Of a DNA stretch of 64,000 nt, positions 7,140 to 15,696 are shown piece after piece. Each line of letters opens with the position of its first letter. The stretch's first letter is position 1. The stretch spans positions 372,001-436,000 of the forward strand of contig NZ_FNZF01000002.1 in assembly GCF_900109165.1 (NCBI RefSeq), read 5' to 3'. Both the position numbers and the translations under genes were made by a program. Under the pieces are notes generated by a model. That model searched no databases and was not told where the DNA came from. It saw only the letters and a list, made by a program, of their open reading frames with translations. The stretch is from Bhargavaea ginsengi. Its GTDB lineage: Bacteria; Bacillota; Bacilli; Bacillales_A; Planococcaceae.

Positions 7140-7511
7140 TCAGTCCCATTTTAGGCGGTCATGGATCTGCCGGCTGTACTGCCTGAACGCCGAACTGTTG
7201 GTTTGAAGGCCTTTCTTGGAAAGAAGACTGTTCATTTTCCTCATCTGACTGTTATAGGCCTGTTCCAGCTCGCGCTTTTCTTCATCAGGAGCATGTTTGA
7301 GCCGGCTTCCCAGTTCGTTCATCTCCCTCTGAACAAACAGTGCCTCTTCATCATAGCCGCTGTTTTTCAGGATCCGGACGGCCATCCGGATGTCCGCGGG
7401 GACATGCTCCAGCTCATCCTTCGGCAGAGGTTTGCCCGCTCCCGGTAGATTTTCGAACTTTCCTTCCTCCCGCGCCCTGATGATGGCATCTTCAACGATT
7501 CTCCAGTTCAT
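7140..7511 (-). CDS. DUF1992 (DnaJ-homologue subfamily C member 28-like) protein
   Basis: A 123-residue protein of the DUF1992 family: MNWRIVEDAIIRAREEGKF, NLPGAGKPLP and DIRMAVRILKNSG are hallmark segments, followed by a helical C-terminus. It has no J domain despite the common name; function is unknown. The ATG at 7511 has AAAGGAG 7 bases upstream and lies 13 bp past the uvrC stop, so it is probably the last gene of the uvrC transcript. In B. subtilis lysC, not this gene, lies near uvrC. Confidence 0.8.
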   Translation of the reverse strand: MNWRIVEDAIIRAREEGKFENLPGAGKPLPKDELEHVPADIRMAVRILKNSGYDEEALFVQREMNELGSRLKHAPDEEKRELEQAYNSQMRKMNSLLSKKGLQTNSSAFRQYSRQIHDRLKWD

Positions 7512-7524
7512 CCCGTCGCTCCTT

Positions 7525-9339
7525 TTATTCACCGGTCCCGGACTTCTTTGCTCCTTTTGTCTTTTCCTGTTCCTTAAAATACTGTTCCACTGTCTCTGCG
7601 ACTGACTGCGGGAGGCCAGCTTCCTTCAGCTCGGCCACCCCCGCCGCGCGGATTTTCTTGACGGATCCGAAATGGCGGAGCAGCTGAGTTTTCCGCTTGG
7701 CCCCGACCCCCGGGATTCCGTCCAGCGAGGAAGTAAGGGATTTCGCCCCTCTTCTCTGCCGGTGGAATGTGATGGCAAACCTGTGCACTTCATCCTGGAT
7801 GCGCTGCAGAAGATAGAAGGCTTCACCGGTACGGTTGAGCGGAACGACTTCCGGCGGATCTCCGTAAAGGAGAAGCGCGGTCTGGTGTTTGTCGTCCTTG
7901 GCGAGCCCGGCGACCGGGATATCGAGGCCGAGTTCGTCCTCGATCACTTCCCTGGCGGCACTGATCTGCCCTTTTCCGCCGTCGATGAGGACTAGATCGG
8001 GAAGCGGCAGGTTATCGCGCAGAACACGGACATACCTTCTGCGGACCACCTCGCGCATCGCTCCGTAATCGTCATGGCGTGCCGCTGCTTTTGTCTTGTA
8101 TTTCCGATACCCTTTTTTGTCGGGGCGGCCGTCCACAAATGTGACCATCGCGGAAACTGCCTCTGCCCCGAATGTATGGGAGTTATCGAAAGCCTCGATT
8201 CGGAGAGGTGTCGCGATGCCCATCGCATCCCCAAGCTGTTCACATGCACCGACCGTGCGCTGTTCCCTCCGCTCGATCAGCTGGAATTTTTCCGAAAGAG
8301 CAATCTGTGCGTTTTTCTCTGCAAGCTTAACCATATCTTTTTTCTGGCCCCGCTGAGGCACGGTTACTTTGGTGTCGAGCAGCTGGCTGACGATTCCAAG
8401 ATCGGTACCTTCCGGGAAAAAGATTTCCTTGGGCTGGAAATGCTCCGGCTTGTCATAGAATGACCCGATGAACGTCAGAAATTCCTCATCGGGATCCCTG
8501 TAGATCGGAAAAAGTGAAACATCCCGCTCGATCAGTTTGCCCTGCCTGATAAAGAAGACCTGGACGCACATCCATCCCTTGTTGACCGCAAACCCGAACA
8601 CATCCCGGTCGGTCATGTCCGTAGTCGTCATTTTCTGCTTTTCCATGACCGCTTCGATATTGGTAATCTGGTCACGGTATTCCTTTGCACGCTCAAACTC
8701 CAACTTCTCCGCGGCTTCCTGCATCTTGCGGGACAGATCATCCTTCACTTCTTTGTATCCGCCGTTCAGGAATCTCGTGATGCCGTTTGTCATCTCCCTA
8801 TAGGTCTCGTTGGAAACTTCATTGACGCACGGGGCCAGACACTGGCCGAGATGGTAATACAGGCAGACCCGGTCAGGCAATGTATTGCATTTGCGGAGCG
8901 GGTAAATACGGTCAAGCAGCTTTTTCGTTTCCTGCGCAGCATATGCGTTCGGGTACGGTCCGAAGTATTTACCTTTATCCTTCTTTACTTTACGCGTGAC
9001 AATCAGGCGGGGATGGCGTTCCCCGGTCAGCTTGATATAGGGATAGGTCTTGTCGTCCTTGAGCATGATGTTGTATTTCGGATCATGCTTTTTGATCAGG
9101 TTAAGCTCCAGGATCAGCGCTTCAATATCGGAGGAAGTGACAAAGTATTCAAAGTCCTCGATTTCGCTCACGAGACGCTGCGTTTTGGCATCATGCGAAC
9201 CCGTGAAGTAGGAGCGGACCCTGTTTTTCAGCACTTTTGCCTTCCCGACATAGATGATCGTGCCTTGCCGGTCCTTCATCAGATAGCAGCCCGGCTGATC
9301 GGGCAATATGGCCAATTTCTGGCGGATTGTTTCATTCAT
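7525..9339 (-). CDS. uvrC: Excinuclease ABC subunit C
   Basis: 604 residues. UvrC makes both incisions in nucleotide excision repair after UvrAB locate damage. The order of domains is GIY-YIG nuclease ([25 protein letters not shown]) in the first 100 residues, the cysteine-containing [23 protein letters not shown] stretch broken across two blocks, a UVR motif near 200, an RNase H-like 3' incision domain ([17 protein letters not shown]) and a C-terminal helix-hairpin-helix ([18 protein letters not shown]). Start ATG has GGCAGGTG upstream. Confidence 0.97.
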   Translation of the reverse strand: MNETIRQKLAILPDQPGCYLMKDRQGTIIYVGKAKVLKNRVRSYFTGSHDAKTQRLVSEIEDFEYFVTSSDIEALILELNLIKKHDPKYNIMLKDDKTYPYIKLTGERHPRLIVTRKVKKDKGKYFGPYPNAYAAQETKKLLDRIYPLRKCNTLPDRVCLYYHLGQCLAPCVNEVSNETYREMTNGITRFLNGGYKEVKDDLSRKMQEAAEKLEFERAKEYRDQITNIEAVMEKQKMTTTDMTDRDVFGFAVNKGWMCVQVFFIRQGKLIERDVSLFPIYRDPDEEFLTFIGSFYDKPEHFQPKEIFFPEGTDLGIVSQLLDTKVTVPQRGQKKDMVKLAEKNAQIALSEKFQLIERREQRTVGACEQLGDAMGIATPLRIEAFDNSHTFGAEAVSAMVTFVDGRPDKKGYRKYKTKAAARHDDYGAMREVVRRRYVRVLRDNLPLPDLVLIDGGKGQISAAREVIEDELGLDIPVAGLAKDDKHQTALLLYGDPPEVVPLNRTGEAFYLLQRIQDEVHRFAITFHRQRRGAKSLTSSLDGIPGVGAKRKTQLLRHFGSVKKIRAAGVAELKEAGLPQSVAETVEQYFKEQEKTKGAKKSGTGE

Positions 9340-9353
9340 ATCGTTTCACCTGC

Positions 9354-9385
9354 CAAAAAAACCGGGTACCTCTGAGGGACCCGGT
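9354..9385 (-). terminator. Terminator of trxA
   Basis: Stem ACCGGGT/ACCCGGT (9361-9367 with 9379-9385) followed on the minus strand by seven T. Some readthrough into uvrC is possible because no uvrC promoter is obvious. Confidence 0.8.
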
Positions 9386-9399
9386 CAACTTTCTGTTTC

Positions 9400-9714
9400 T
9401 TAAGCGTGCTGCTCGATAAACTGGACAAGCTTTTCCTTCGGATTGAAGCCGACGACCTTGTCGACGATCTCACCGTCTTTGAAAAGAACGAGTGTCGGGA
9501 TCGACATGATGCCATATTTGCCGGCAGTCTGCTGGTTCTCATCAACGTCCACCTTGACGATCTGAACTTTGTCGCCGATTTCGGCATCCACTTCTTCAAG
9601 TACCGGCGCGATCATCTTGCACGGGCCGCACCATGTTGCCCAGAAGTCGACGAGGACGAGCCCGTCGGATACTTTCGTTTGGAAATCTTGATCGGTTGCG
9701 TGTTGAATAGCCAT
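9400..9714 (-). CDS. trxA: Thioredoxin
   Basis: A 104-residue canonical thioredoxin with the redox motif FWATWCGPCKM around residues 26-34 and the cis-proline loop SIPTL. It reduces cytoplasmic disulfides using thioredoxin reductase. GGAGGT lies 7 bases before the ATG, and an extended -10 promoter is just upstream, consistent with its own strong expression between etfA and uvrC. Confidence 0.98.
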   Translation of the reverse strand: MAIQHATDQDFQTKVSDGLVLVDFWATWCGPCKMIAPVLEEVDAEIGDKVQIVKVDVDENQQTAGKYGIMSIPTLVLFKDGEIVDKVVGFNPKEKLVQFIEQHA

Positions 9715-9749
9715 TTGATTACCTCCTCATGATTAACCACTCTCGGCTC

Positions 9750-9758
9750 ATTATAGCA
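9750..9758 (-). promoter_or_regulatory. Extended -10 promoter of trxA
   Basis: TGCTATAAT on the minus strand, a perfect TGn-extended -10, with no good -35. The start site would be about 30 bases before the ATG. Confidence 0.6.
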
Positions 9759-9882
9759 CCTGCCCAAATGACGGGCGAATGTTCTGCCTGCATCCTGCAG
9801 ATGTCCGAAGGCGCCCTATCTGCCTGCATCTCCAGTGTCTGTTTACCCGCTTCATCAAAAGCTATTCCGGGCATCGGCCGTT

Positions 9883-9914
9883 AAAAACGGGACTGCCCGC
9901 ATCGGACAGCCCCG
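9883..9914 (-). terminator. Terminator of the fad-etf operon
   Basis: Eleven-base-pair stem (9888-9898 with 9904-9914) followed on the minus strand by TTTTTAA, 6 bases after the etfA stop. Confidence 0.88.
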
Positions 9915-9920
9915 CTGATA

Positions 9921-10898
9921 TTATGCGTTGACTTTGAGCTGTTTGATCTCTTCGATCATCATCGGGATGACTTCGAAAAGGTCTCCCACGATGCCATAGT
10001 CCGCAACCTTGAAGATGTTGGCTTCAGGGTCTTTGTTGATGGCGACGATGACTTTGGAGTTGGACATGCCCGCCAAATGCTGGATGGCACCGGAGATGCC
10101 TGCCGCGATATAAAGGTCCGGTGTGACGACCTTGCCTGTCTGGCCAATCTGGAGCGAGTAGTCGCAGTAGTCCGCGTCACATGCCCCGCGGGACGCGCCG
10201 ATCGCGCCTCCAAGCAGGTCTGCGAGCTCTTTGAGCGGCTCGAATCCTTCCGCGCCCTTGACGCCGCGGCCGCCTGCCACGATGACTTTCGCCTCGGACA
10301 TGTCGACACCGTCCGTTGCCTTGGTAACAACATCCTTGACGACGGAGCGCAGGTTCTGGATGTCCGCGCTCACGGATGCAACATCACCGGAGCGTCCCGC
10401 ATCCTGTGCAAGCGGCTCGATGTTGTTCGGACGCACCGTGACAAATACAGTGCCTTCGTTGATCTTGACCTTTTCAAACGCCTTCCCGGAATAGATCGGG
10501 CGGATAAAGACCGCCTCATCGTCTTCCCCCTCGATATCCGTCACGTCGGATACAAGTCCGCTTTGCAGCTTCGCCGCGATTTTCGGCGACAGGTCCTTGC
10601 CGAGCGCCGTATGGCCGAAAACAATCGCTTCCGGCTCTTCCTGCTCGTGGACCGCCATGAACGCCTGGCCGTAGCCGTCTGAAGTGTAGTGCTTCAGGTG
10701 CGGGTGTTCAACAGCCACGACGCGGTCTGCGCCGTACTGGATCATTTCCTGTCCGAGATTCTGGACGGAATCACCGATCAGGACTCCGACGATCTCGCCG
10801 CCGCCGGAAATTTTTTTCGCCGCTGCTATCGCTTCAAACGAGACGTTACGCAGAGCACCGTCGCGTACTTCCCCTAGTACAATCACTTTTTTGGACAT
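9921..10898 (-). CDS. etfA: Electron transfer flavoprotein alpha subunit
   Basis: 325 residues. With EtfB it takes electrons from acyl-CoA dehydrogenases and passes them to the quinone pool. The C-terminal FAD domain is plain: [38 protein letters not shown] and [10 protein letters not shown]. The N-terminal half has the Rossmann-like EtfA fold. It is the last gene of lcfA-fadR-fadB-etfB-etfA, the same order as in B. subtilis. Confidence 0.97.
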   Translation of the reverse strand: MSKKVIVLGEVRDGALRNVSFEAIAAAKKISGGGEIVGVLIGDSVQNLGQEMIQYGADRVVAVEHPHLKHYTSDGYGQAFMAVHEQEEPEAIVFGHTALGKDLSPKIAAKLQSGLVSDVTDIEGEDDEAVFIRPIYSGKAFEKVKINEGTVFVTVRPNNIEPLAQDAGRSGDVASVSADIQNLRSVVKDVVTKATDGVDMSEAKVIVAGGRGVKGAEGFEPLKELADLLGGAIGASRGACDADYCDYSLQIGQTGKVVTPDLYIAAGISGAIQHLAGMSNSKVIVAINKDPEANIFKVADYGIVGDLFEVIPMMIEEIKQLKVNA

Positions 10899-10933
10899 AG
10901 TTTACCCCTCCTGTATCGAATGTGCCGGTCGGC

Positions 10934-11707
10934 TCAGATGACTTTCGCTTCGTTGCGGAGCAGCTGGACAAGCTCCTTGACCTGGTCCTGTAGGTCTCCC
11001 TCAAGAACACGGCCGGCCTGTTTTTCAGGCGGCAGGAAGACATCGACGCGCTCGACCTTCACTTCAACATCATCTTCATCGAGATCGATGTCATCAAGCT
11101 CAAGCTCTTCGAGCGGCTTCTTCTTGGCCTTCATGATCCCCGGAAGGGACGGATAGCGCGGGTCGTTCAGACCCTGTTGGGCCGTCACGAGAAGAGGCAT
11201 CTGGGCTTCGATCGTCTCGGAGTCGCCTTCGACATCGCGGACGACAGTCGCCTTGTCCCCGTCGATTTTCAGCTCGGTAATCGTTGTGACATAGTTGATG
11301 TCAAGCAGCTCCGCCACACGCGGTCCGACCTGACCGGAACCGCCGTCGATGGCTACGTTGCCGGCGATGATGAGGTCTGCATCTTTGTCTTTAAGATATT
11401 CCGCAATGATGGTCGAAGCACCGAACTCATCCAGCTCGTCCAGGTCGTCCTCTGTGTTGATCAGGACGGCCTTGTCAGCGCCCATCGCAAGTGCCGTGCG
11501 CAGCTGCTTTTCCGCTTCCTCGGAGCCGATCGTCAGGACAGTCACTTCCCCGCCGTGCTCGTCGCGGACACGGATTGCTTCTTCCACCGCATATTCATCA
11601 TATGGGTTGATGATGAATTCAGCGCCGTCTTCGGCGATCTGGCCGTTCTGGACAGAGATTTTCTCTTCTGTATCGAATGTGCGTTTTACCAGTGCGTAAA
11701 TGTTCAT
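10934..11707 (-). CDS. etfB: Electron transfer flavoprotein beta subunit
   Basis: 257 residues with the conserved start MNIYALVKRTFDTEEKI, AVEEAIRVRDEHGGEVTVLT, ALAMGADKAVLI and DGGSGQVGPRVAELL. It binds AMP structurally and the acyl-CoA dehydrogenase recognition loop. The start at 11707 is chosen because GGGGAGGAAGG precedes it; longer readings enter the preceding gene. Followed by etfA after 35 bp. Confidence 0.96.
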   Translation of the reverse strand: MNIYALVKRTFDTEEKISVQNGQIAEDGAEFIINPYDEYAVEEAIRVRDEHGGEVTVLTIGSEEAEKQLRTALAMGADKAVLINTEDDLDELDEFGASTIIAEYLKDKDADLIIAGNVAIDGGSGQVGPRVAELLDINYVTTITELKIDGDKATVVRDVEGDSETIEAQMPLLVTAQQGLNDPRYPSLPGIMKAKKKPLEELELDDIDLDEDDVEVKVERVDVFLPPEKQAGRVLEGDLQDQVKELVQLLRNEAKVI

Positions 11708-11732
11708 ATTGCCTTCCTCCCCTTCGTGTCGA

Positions 11733-12506
11733 TTACTTTCCTTGGAATACAGGTTTCCGCTTCTCGAGGAATGCGCTGATACCTTCCTTCGCATCCTCGG
11801 ATGCAAAGACTTCGCCGAACGACTCCGCCTCCGCCTTTACTCCGTCATGGAAGCCGGCATGCTTGCCAAACTGCAGCATGCGGAGTGCAGCGCGGACGGA
11901 TACCGGGCTCTTTTCCGCAATTTTCCTTGCGATATCGAGTGTACCCTCGAGCAGCTCTTCCTCGCCGAAAGCCCGGTTGGCCAACCCTGCCGAGACAGCT
12001 TCCTCGCCCGAGATCGGATCCGAGGTCAGCATCATTTCCGCGGCTTTTGCCGGGCCGACGTAGCGCGGCAGCCGCTGTGTGCCGGCAAACCCCGGAATCA
12101 GTCCGAGCTGAAGTTCAGGCAGACCGAGTTTTGCACCCGGAGTGACGAACCGCATATGGCAAGCCATAGCCAGTTCGAGCCCTCCGCCAAGCGCCGCTCC
12201 GTGGATTGCGGCTATGACCGGCTTCGGGAAGTTTTCAAGTCGTTCGAACACTTCCTGGCCGTTTCCTGCAAGCTTGGTGAAGCCGGCCGCATCCGGAACT
12301 TCAGTGAATTCCTTAATGTCTGCACCCGCCGAGAAGAAACGGCCTTCTCCGTGCAGCACGACCACCCGGACATCATCATCATGCTCGACGAGATCAAGCA
12401 GTTCGCCCACTTCCTTGACCAATCCTTTTGAAAGCGCATTCGCAGGCGGCCTGTTTATGGCAGCCAGCGCGATTCCGTCTTCCTTTGTCACTTTCAAGAA
12501 TTCCAC
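11733..12506 (-). CDS. fadB: Enoyl-CoA hydratase (crotonase family)
   Basis: 257 residues of the crotonase superfamily, expected to hydrate trans-2-enoyl-CoA in beta-oxidation. The oxyanion-hole blocks are [15 protein letters not shown] and [18 protein letters not shown], and the glutamate-bearing [20 protein letters not shown] follows. It sits between fadR and etfB, exactly as fadB in B. subtilis, so fatty-acid degradation is the likely role. Confidence 0.92.
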   Translation of the reverse strand: MEFLKVTKEDGIALAAINRPPANALSKGLVKEVGELLDLVEHDDDVRVVVLHGEGRFFSAGADIKEFTEVPDAAGFTKLAGNGQEVFERLENFPKPVIAAIHGAALGGGLELAMACHMRFVTPGAKLGLPELQLGLIPGFAGTQRLPRYVGPAKAAEMMLTSDPISGEEAVSAGLANRAFGEEELLEGTLDIARKIAEKSPVSVRAALRMLQFGKHAGFHDGVKAEAESFGEVFASEDAKEGISAFLEKRKPVFQGK

Positions 12507-12522
12507 TGTCCACTCATCCCCC

Positions 12523-13110
12523 TTACTTGGCTTTCATGCCTTTCATGAGCAGCCTATGTACATCCGGCGCAAGTTTAATTAAATCATATTTCTGATCATT
12601 CATCACCCATGTGGTGGAAATTTCATCGATGGTGCCGAATACCATCTGCCTGGCGAGCCGGATATCCATTCCTTTTTCAAACTCCCCCCGATCGATCCCT
12701 TCCTGCAGGATGCGGTCGAGCATGGCCAGATAGTCTTTCAGGACGCCGTTGATCTTTAACCTCAAGTCCTTGTTGGACTGTCTGAGTTCCAGCTGTGTGA
12801 CGATCGCGAGATGCCGGTCAGAATAAAGCACGCGAAAATGGTTATCAATCATACGGAATAGCTTATCTTCCGATGACATCTGCCCTTCTTCGAGTACGGG
12901 TCTGAGGTTATCCATGAAGATCGCCATCTTTTCACGGAAAACCGAGACGAGAATGTCTTCTTTGTTCTTGAAATACAAATAGATGGTCCCGTCGGCCACT
13001 CCCGCCTGCTTGGCGATTTTGGATACCTGAGCCTGGTGGTACCCGTTCTCCGCAATCGCGATTACGGCTGCATCCACTATCTGTCCATATTTCGGCTTAT
13101 TCCGATTCAA
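12523..13110 (-). CDS. fadR: TetR-family fatty acid regulator FadR
   Basis: 195 residues. The N-terminal helix-turn-helix reads [20 protein letters not shown], followed by KNKEDIL and the ligand-domain signature [11 protein letters not shown] and [13 protein letters not shown], nearly the same as B. subtilis FadR. It represses beta-oxidation genes until long-chain acyl-CoA binds. The start is placed at TTG 13110, which aligns with the B. subtilis Met and has GGTGGTG 5 bases upstream; reading further upstream would run through the operator. A perfect 32-bp palindrome precedes it. Confidence 0.95.
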   Translation of the reverse strand: MNRNKPKYGQIVDAAVIAIAENGYHQAQVSKIAKQAGVADGTIYLYFKNKEDILVSVFREKMAIFMDNLRPVLEEGQMSSEDKLFRMIDNHFRVLYSDRHLAIVTQLELRQSNKDLRLKINGVLKDYLAMLDRILQEGIDRGEFEKGMDIRLARQMVFGTIDEISTTWVMNDQKYDLIKLAPDVHRLLMKGMKAK

Positions 13111-13132
13111 AGGGTTCACCACCAAATAAAAA

Positions 13133-13164
13133 AGAAATATGAATGGCGATTCATTCATATTTCT
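13133..13164. promoter_or_regulatory. FadR operator of fadR
   Basis: Perfect 13-bp arms AGAAATATGAATG / CATTCATATTTCT around a 6-bp centre, containing TGAATGGCGATTCATTCA, a FadR box. It begins right at the predicted transcription start, so FadR would repress its own internal promoter. Confidence 0.85.
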
Positions 13165-13193
13165 ATATTATTCTCTGTTCGATTGGATGTCAA
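13165..13193 (-). promoter_or_regulatory. Internal promoter of fadR-fadB-etfBA
   Basis: TTGACA, 17 bases, TAATAT on the minus strand, a near-consensus sigma-A promoter lying just beyond the lcfA stop codon. Confidence 0.8.
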
Positions 13194-13200
13194 GCCGTGT

Positions 13201-14898
13201 TCAGGAGATTACCTTTTCTTCTTCCAGCTTCTTTTTCTCTTCATCGATCAGGGAGCGGCGAAGGATTTTCCCGACTGCCGTTTTCGGAAGCTCGTCACGG
13301 AACTCGTAGAGTTTCGGAACTTTATAAGCGGCGAGGCTCTTCCGGCAATGCTCGTTCAGTTCTTCTTCCGTCAGTCCTGCGCCTTCCTTTTTCACGATAT
13401 ACGCCTTGACCGTTTCCCCGCGGTACGGATCCGGGACCCCTGCGACGACGCATTCGGCAACGTCCGGATGCTCATAAAGGACTTCTTCGACTTCCCTCGG
13501 ATAGACATTATATCCGCTTGCGATGATCATGTCTTTTTTGCGGTCAACCACGTAGAAGTATCCGTCTTCGTCCATATAGCCGAGATCTCCGGTAAGCAGC
13601 CAGCCGTCTTTCAGGGTTGCTGCTGTTTCTTCCGGACGGTTCCAGTAACCCTTCATCACCTGCGGGCCACGGACTGCAATTTCCCCCACTTCCCCCTGCT
13701 CCGCAGGTTCCGTCGTCCCTGCCTTGAACACCGCCGCTTCCGTGTCCGGCCAAGGAAGGCCGATCGAGCCTTTTTTCCTTTCTCCGTCCCAGATCAGGTT
13801 GGAGTGTGTCACAGGGGAGGATTCGGAAAGTCCGTACCCTTCAACCAGCTTGCCTTTCGTGATTTTTTCAAAATGGGTCTGGATGTCCACCGGAAGCGGA
13901 GCGGAACCGCTCAGGCATGCTTTGATAGAAGATAGGTCATAATTTCCGATATCCGGATGGTTCAGCAGGCCGATATAAATGGTCGGAGCTCCCGGGAACA
14001 GGGTCGGCGACTGCTTGTCGATCAGTTTCAGGACAGTCTCGGGATCGAACTTCGGCACGAGCACCATTTTGTTCCCCTGGCTAACTGACAGCACCAGCAC
14101 TGTCGTCATTCCATACACGTGGAAGAACGGCAGGATTCCGAGTACCACTTCTTCGCCCGGTTCGCATTTGTACATCCAGGCTTCGCACATCGCCGTGTTC
14201 GCAATGAGATTCCTGTGGGTAAGCATGACGCCTTTTGGTGAACCGGTCGTGCCGCCAGTGTACTGAAGAAGCGCAAGATCGTCCTGATCAATGTCCTGAA
14301 GTCCGATCGGCTCAGGCTGTGTCTTTTTCATGATTTCAGTGAAAAGGTGATTGCGGCCCCGATGCTCGACTTTAACCGTCATGCCGTATTCCCGCTTCTG
14401 CACAAACGGGTAAAGGACGTTTTTCGGGAACGGGAGATAATCTTTGATCCCCGTGACGATGACATTATCCAGAACCGTCTCGCCGATGACCTTGGAAACC
14501 CTCGGGAACAGGATATCCAGAGTGAGGATCACTTTGGCGCCGGAATCATTCATCTGGTACGCGAGCTCTTTTTCTGTATAAAGCGGGTTTGTCTGGACCA
14601 CGACGCCGCCTGCATACAGGATGCCATAGAACGCAATGACATTCTGCGGACAGTTCGGAAGCATGATCGCGACACGGTCACCCTTGCCGATTCCTAGTCC
14701 CTTCAGGTAATTCCCGAACTTCAGGGCGGATTCGTACAGCTCCTCGTAGCTTACTTGCCTGCCGAGAAAATGGATGGCCGTTTTTTCGGGATACTTGGAT
14801 GCCGAACGGGTCAGGCCGTCCTGAAGCGGTTCATCAGGGTAATCGAGTGTCGGCGGAATTCCTTCGGGATAGTTCTTGAGCCATGGTTTTTCCGTCAT
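13201..14898 (-). CDS. lcfA: Long-chain acyl-CoA synthetase
   Basis: 565 residues of the AMP-forming adenylate ligase family. It activates fatty acids with ATP and CoA. Seen: P-loop-like YTGGTTGSPKGVMLTHRN near residue 215, the GYGLSESSPVTH block, GWLLTGDLGYMDEDGYF near 435 and the C-terminal lysine region LPKTAVGKILRR. First gene of the fad-etf operon. A cre site overlaps its promoter; no terminator separates it from fadR. Confidence 0.95.
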   Translation of the reverse strand: MTEKPWLKNYPEGIPPTLDYPDEPLQDGLTRSASKYPEKTAIHFLGRQVSYEELYESALKFGNYLKGLGIGKGDRVAIMLPNCPQNVIAFYGILYAGGVVVQTNPLYTEKELAYQMNDSGAKVILTLDILFPRVSKVIGETVLDNVIVTGIKDYLPFPKNVLYPFVQKREYGMTVKVEHRGRNHLFTEIMKKTQPEPIGLQDIDQDDLALLQYTGGTTGSPKGVMLTHRNLIANTAMCEAWMYKCEPGEEVVLGILPFFHVYGMTTVLVLSVSQGNKMVLVPKFDPETVLKLIDKQSPTLFPGAPTIYIGLLNHPDIGNYDLSSIKACLSGSAPLPVDIQTHFEKITKGKLVEGYGLSESSPVTHSNLIWDGERKKGSIGLPWPDTEAAVFKAGTTEPAEQGEVGEIAVRGPQVMKGYWNRPEETAATLKDGWLLTGDLGYMDEDGYFYVVDRKKDMIIASGYNVYPREVEEVLYEHPDVAECVVAGVPDPYRGETVKAYIVKKEGAGLTEEELNEHCRKSLAAYKVPKLYEFRDELPKTAVGKILRRSLIDEEKKKLEEEKVIS

Positions 14899-14941
14899 GA
14901 TCAGACCCCTTCCTTAGAATCGTTAGAAAATTCCTATTACT

Positions 14942-14970
14942 ATCTTACCTTATGATGAATGCGCTTTCAA
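14942..14970 (-). promoter_or_regulatory. lcfA promoter with overlapping CcpA cre site
   Basis: TTGAAA, 17 bases, TAAGAT on the minus strand. The -35 and spacer contain TGAAAGCGCATTCA (14956-14969), which meets the cre consensus TGNAANCGNWNNCA at every fixed position. Glucose repression of beta-oxidation through CcpA is known in B. subtilis. A FadR half-site (CATTCA) overlaps it but no full box is seen. Confidence 0.65.
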
Positions 14971-14979
14971 CAATCAATG

Positions 14980-15006
14980 AAAAAAGACGCAGGTTCTTCC
15001 TGCGCC
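14980..15006 (-). terminator. Intrinsic terminator upstream of lcfA
   Basis: Eight-base-pair stem (14986-14993 with 14999-15006) followed on the minus strand by six T; it ends transcripts from the small ORF/yshE side before lcfA. Confidence 0.75.
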
Positions 15007-15062
15007 TTTGTGAACAGATGGCCTGCCGTGCTTTTTCCACGCGGTTTTGTACCAAACCCGTT

Positions 15063-15146
15063 TCAGAAAAATAGCCACCAGATGCCGACGATGAGGAAGC
15101 CGGCGCATAAAACCAGCAATAACTTCGCCAGTTTGATCATGTCCAT
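15063..15146 (-). CDS. Candidate 27-residue single-helix membrane peptide
   Basis: An ATG at 15146 opens a short frame encoding a start MDMIKLAKL, one hydrophobic helix and a C-terminus GIWWLFF, then stop. AAAGGCGGT lies 9 bases upstream. It lies 34 bp past the yshE stop and before a terminator, so it could be the last gene of the yshE transcript. Nothing identifies a function; a chance frame cannot be excluded at this length. Confidence 0.4.
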   Translation of the reverse strand: MDMIKLAKLLLVLCAGFLIVGIWWLFF

Positions 15147-15180
15147 ACCATTGTACCGCCTTTCGGGACGGATCCGGAAA

Positions 15181-15594
15181 TCAGGTGATGCTTGCAGCGA
15201 TGACATAGCTCAGCCCGACCGAGATGATAAGGGAGATGAGTCCCACTGCCCGGTTGCCGTTTCCGATTTCTTCGTCCACATTGAACCGGGGGGTCAGGAA
15301 CTCAAAAAGCCAGTAGGCCATGATGAGGAGGAAAAAGCCGAATCCTCCCCACGCGAGCATCTCAGGCAGCGAAGAGTGCTGCTGGATGGAATGGCGGAAG
15401 ATGTTCGCCACTCCAAAAATTTTACCGCCTGTCGCAAGCGCGACCGCCACATTTCCGTTTTTGATCTCTTCCCAATTCTTATATTTCGTCACGACTTCAA
15501 ATATTACCATTGATAAGACCAGGCAGAGGACCGTGACGCTGAAATAACCGGTGGTCTCCACTAGCGGGTGTGACCAGAAGCTTGATAGCAGCAT
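15181..15594 (-). CDS. yshE: DUF350 membrane protein (YshE)
   Basis: A 137-residue integral membrane protein with four predicted helices and the DUF350 features: the loop KNGNVAVALATGGKIFGVANI and the repeated later EIGNGNRAVGLISLIISVGLS with Gly-Asn pairs. Function unknown. Same place as yshE of B. subtilis, downstream of mutS2 on the same strand. Confidence 0.85.
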   Translation of the reverse strand: MLLSSFWSHPLVETTGYFSVTVLCLVLSMVIFEVVTKYKNWEEIKNGNVAVALATGGKIFGVANIFRHSIQQHSSLPEMLAWGGFGFFLLIMAYWLFEFLTPRFNVDEEIGNGNRAVGLISLIISVGLSYVIAASIT

Positions 15595-15696
15595 TCCGTT
15601 TGCTCCTTTGCTGTTTAAATACCTATACGGAAAACAGACGGTGAAGTTTCATCTCTGGGGGAAATAAAGTTTACCCCGGTCTTTTTCCTATATGGG

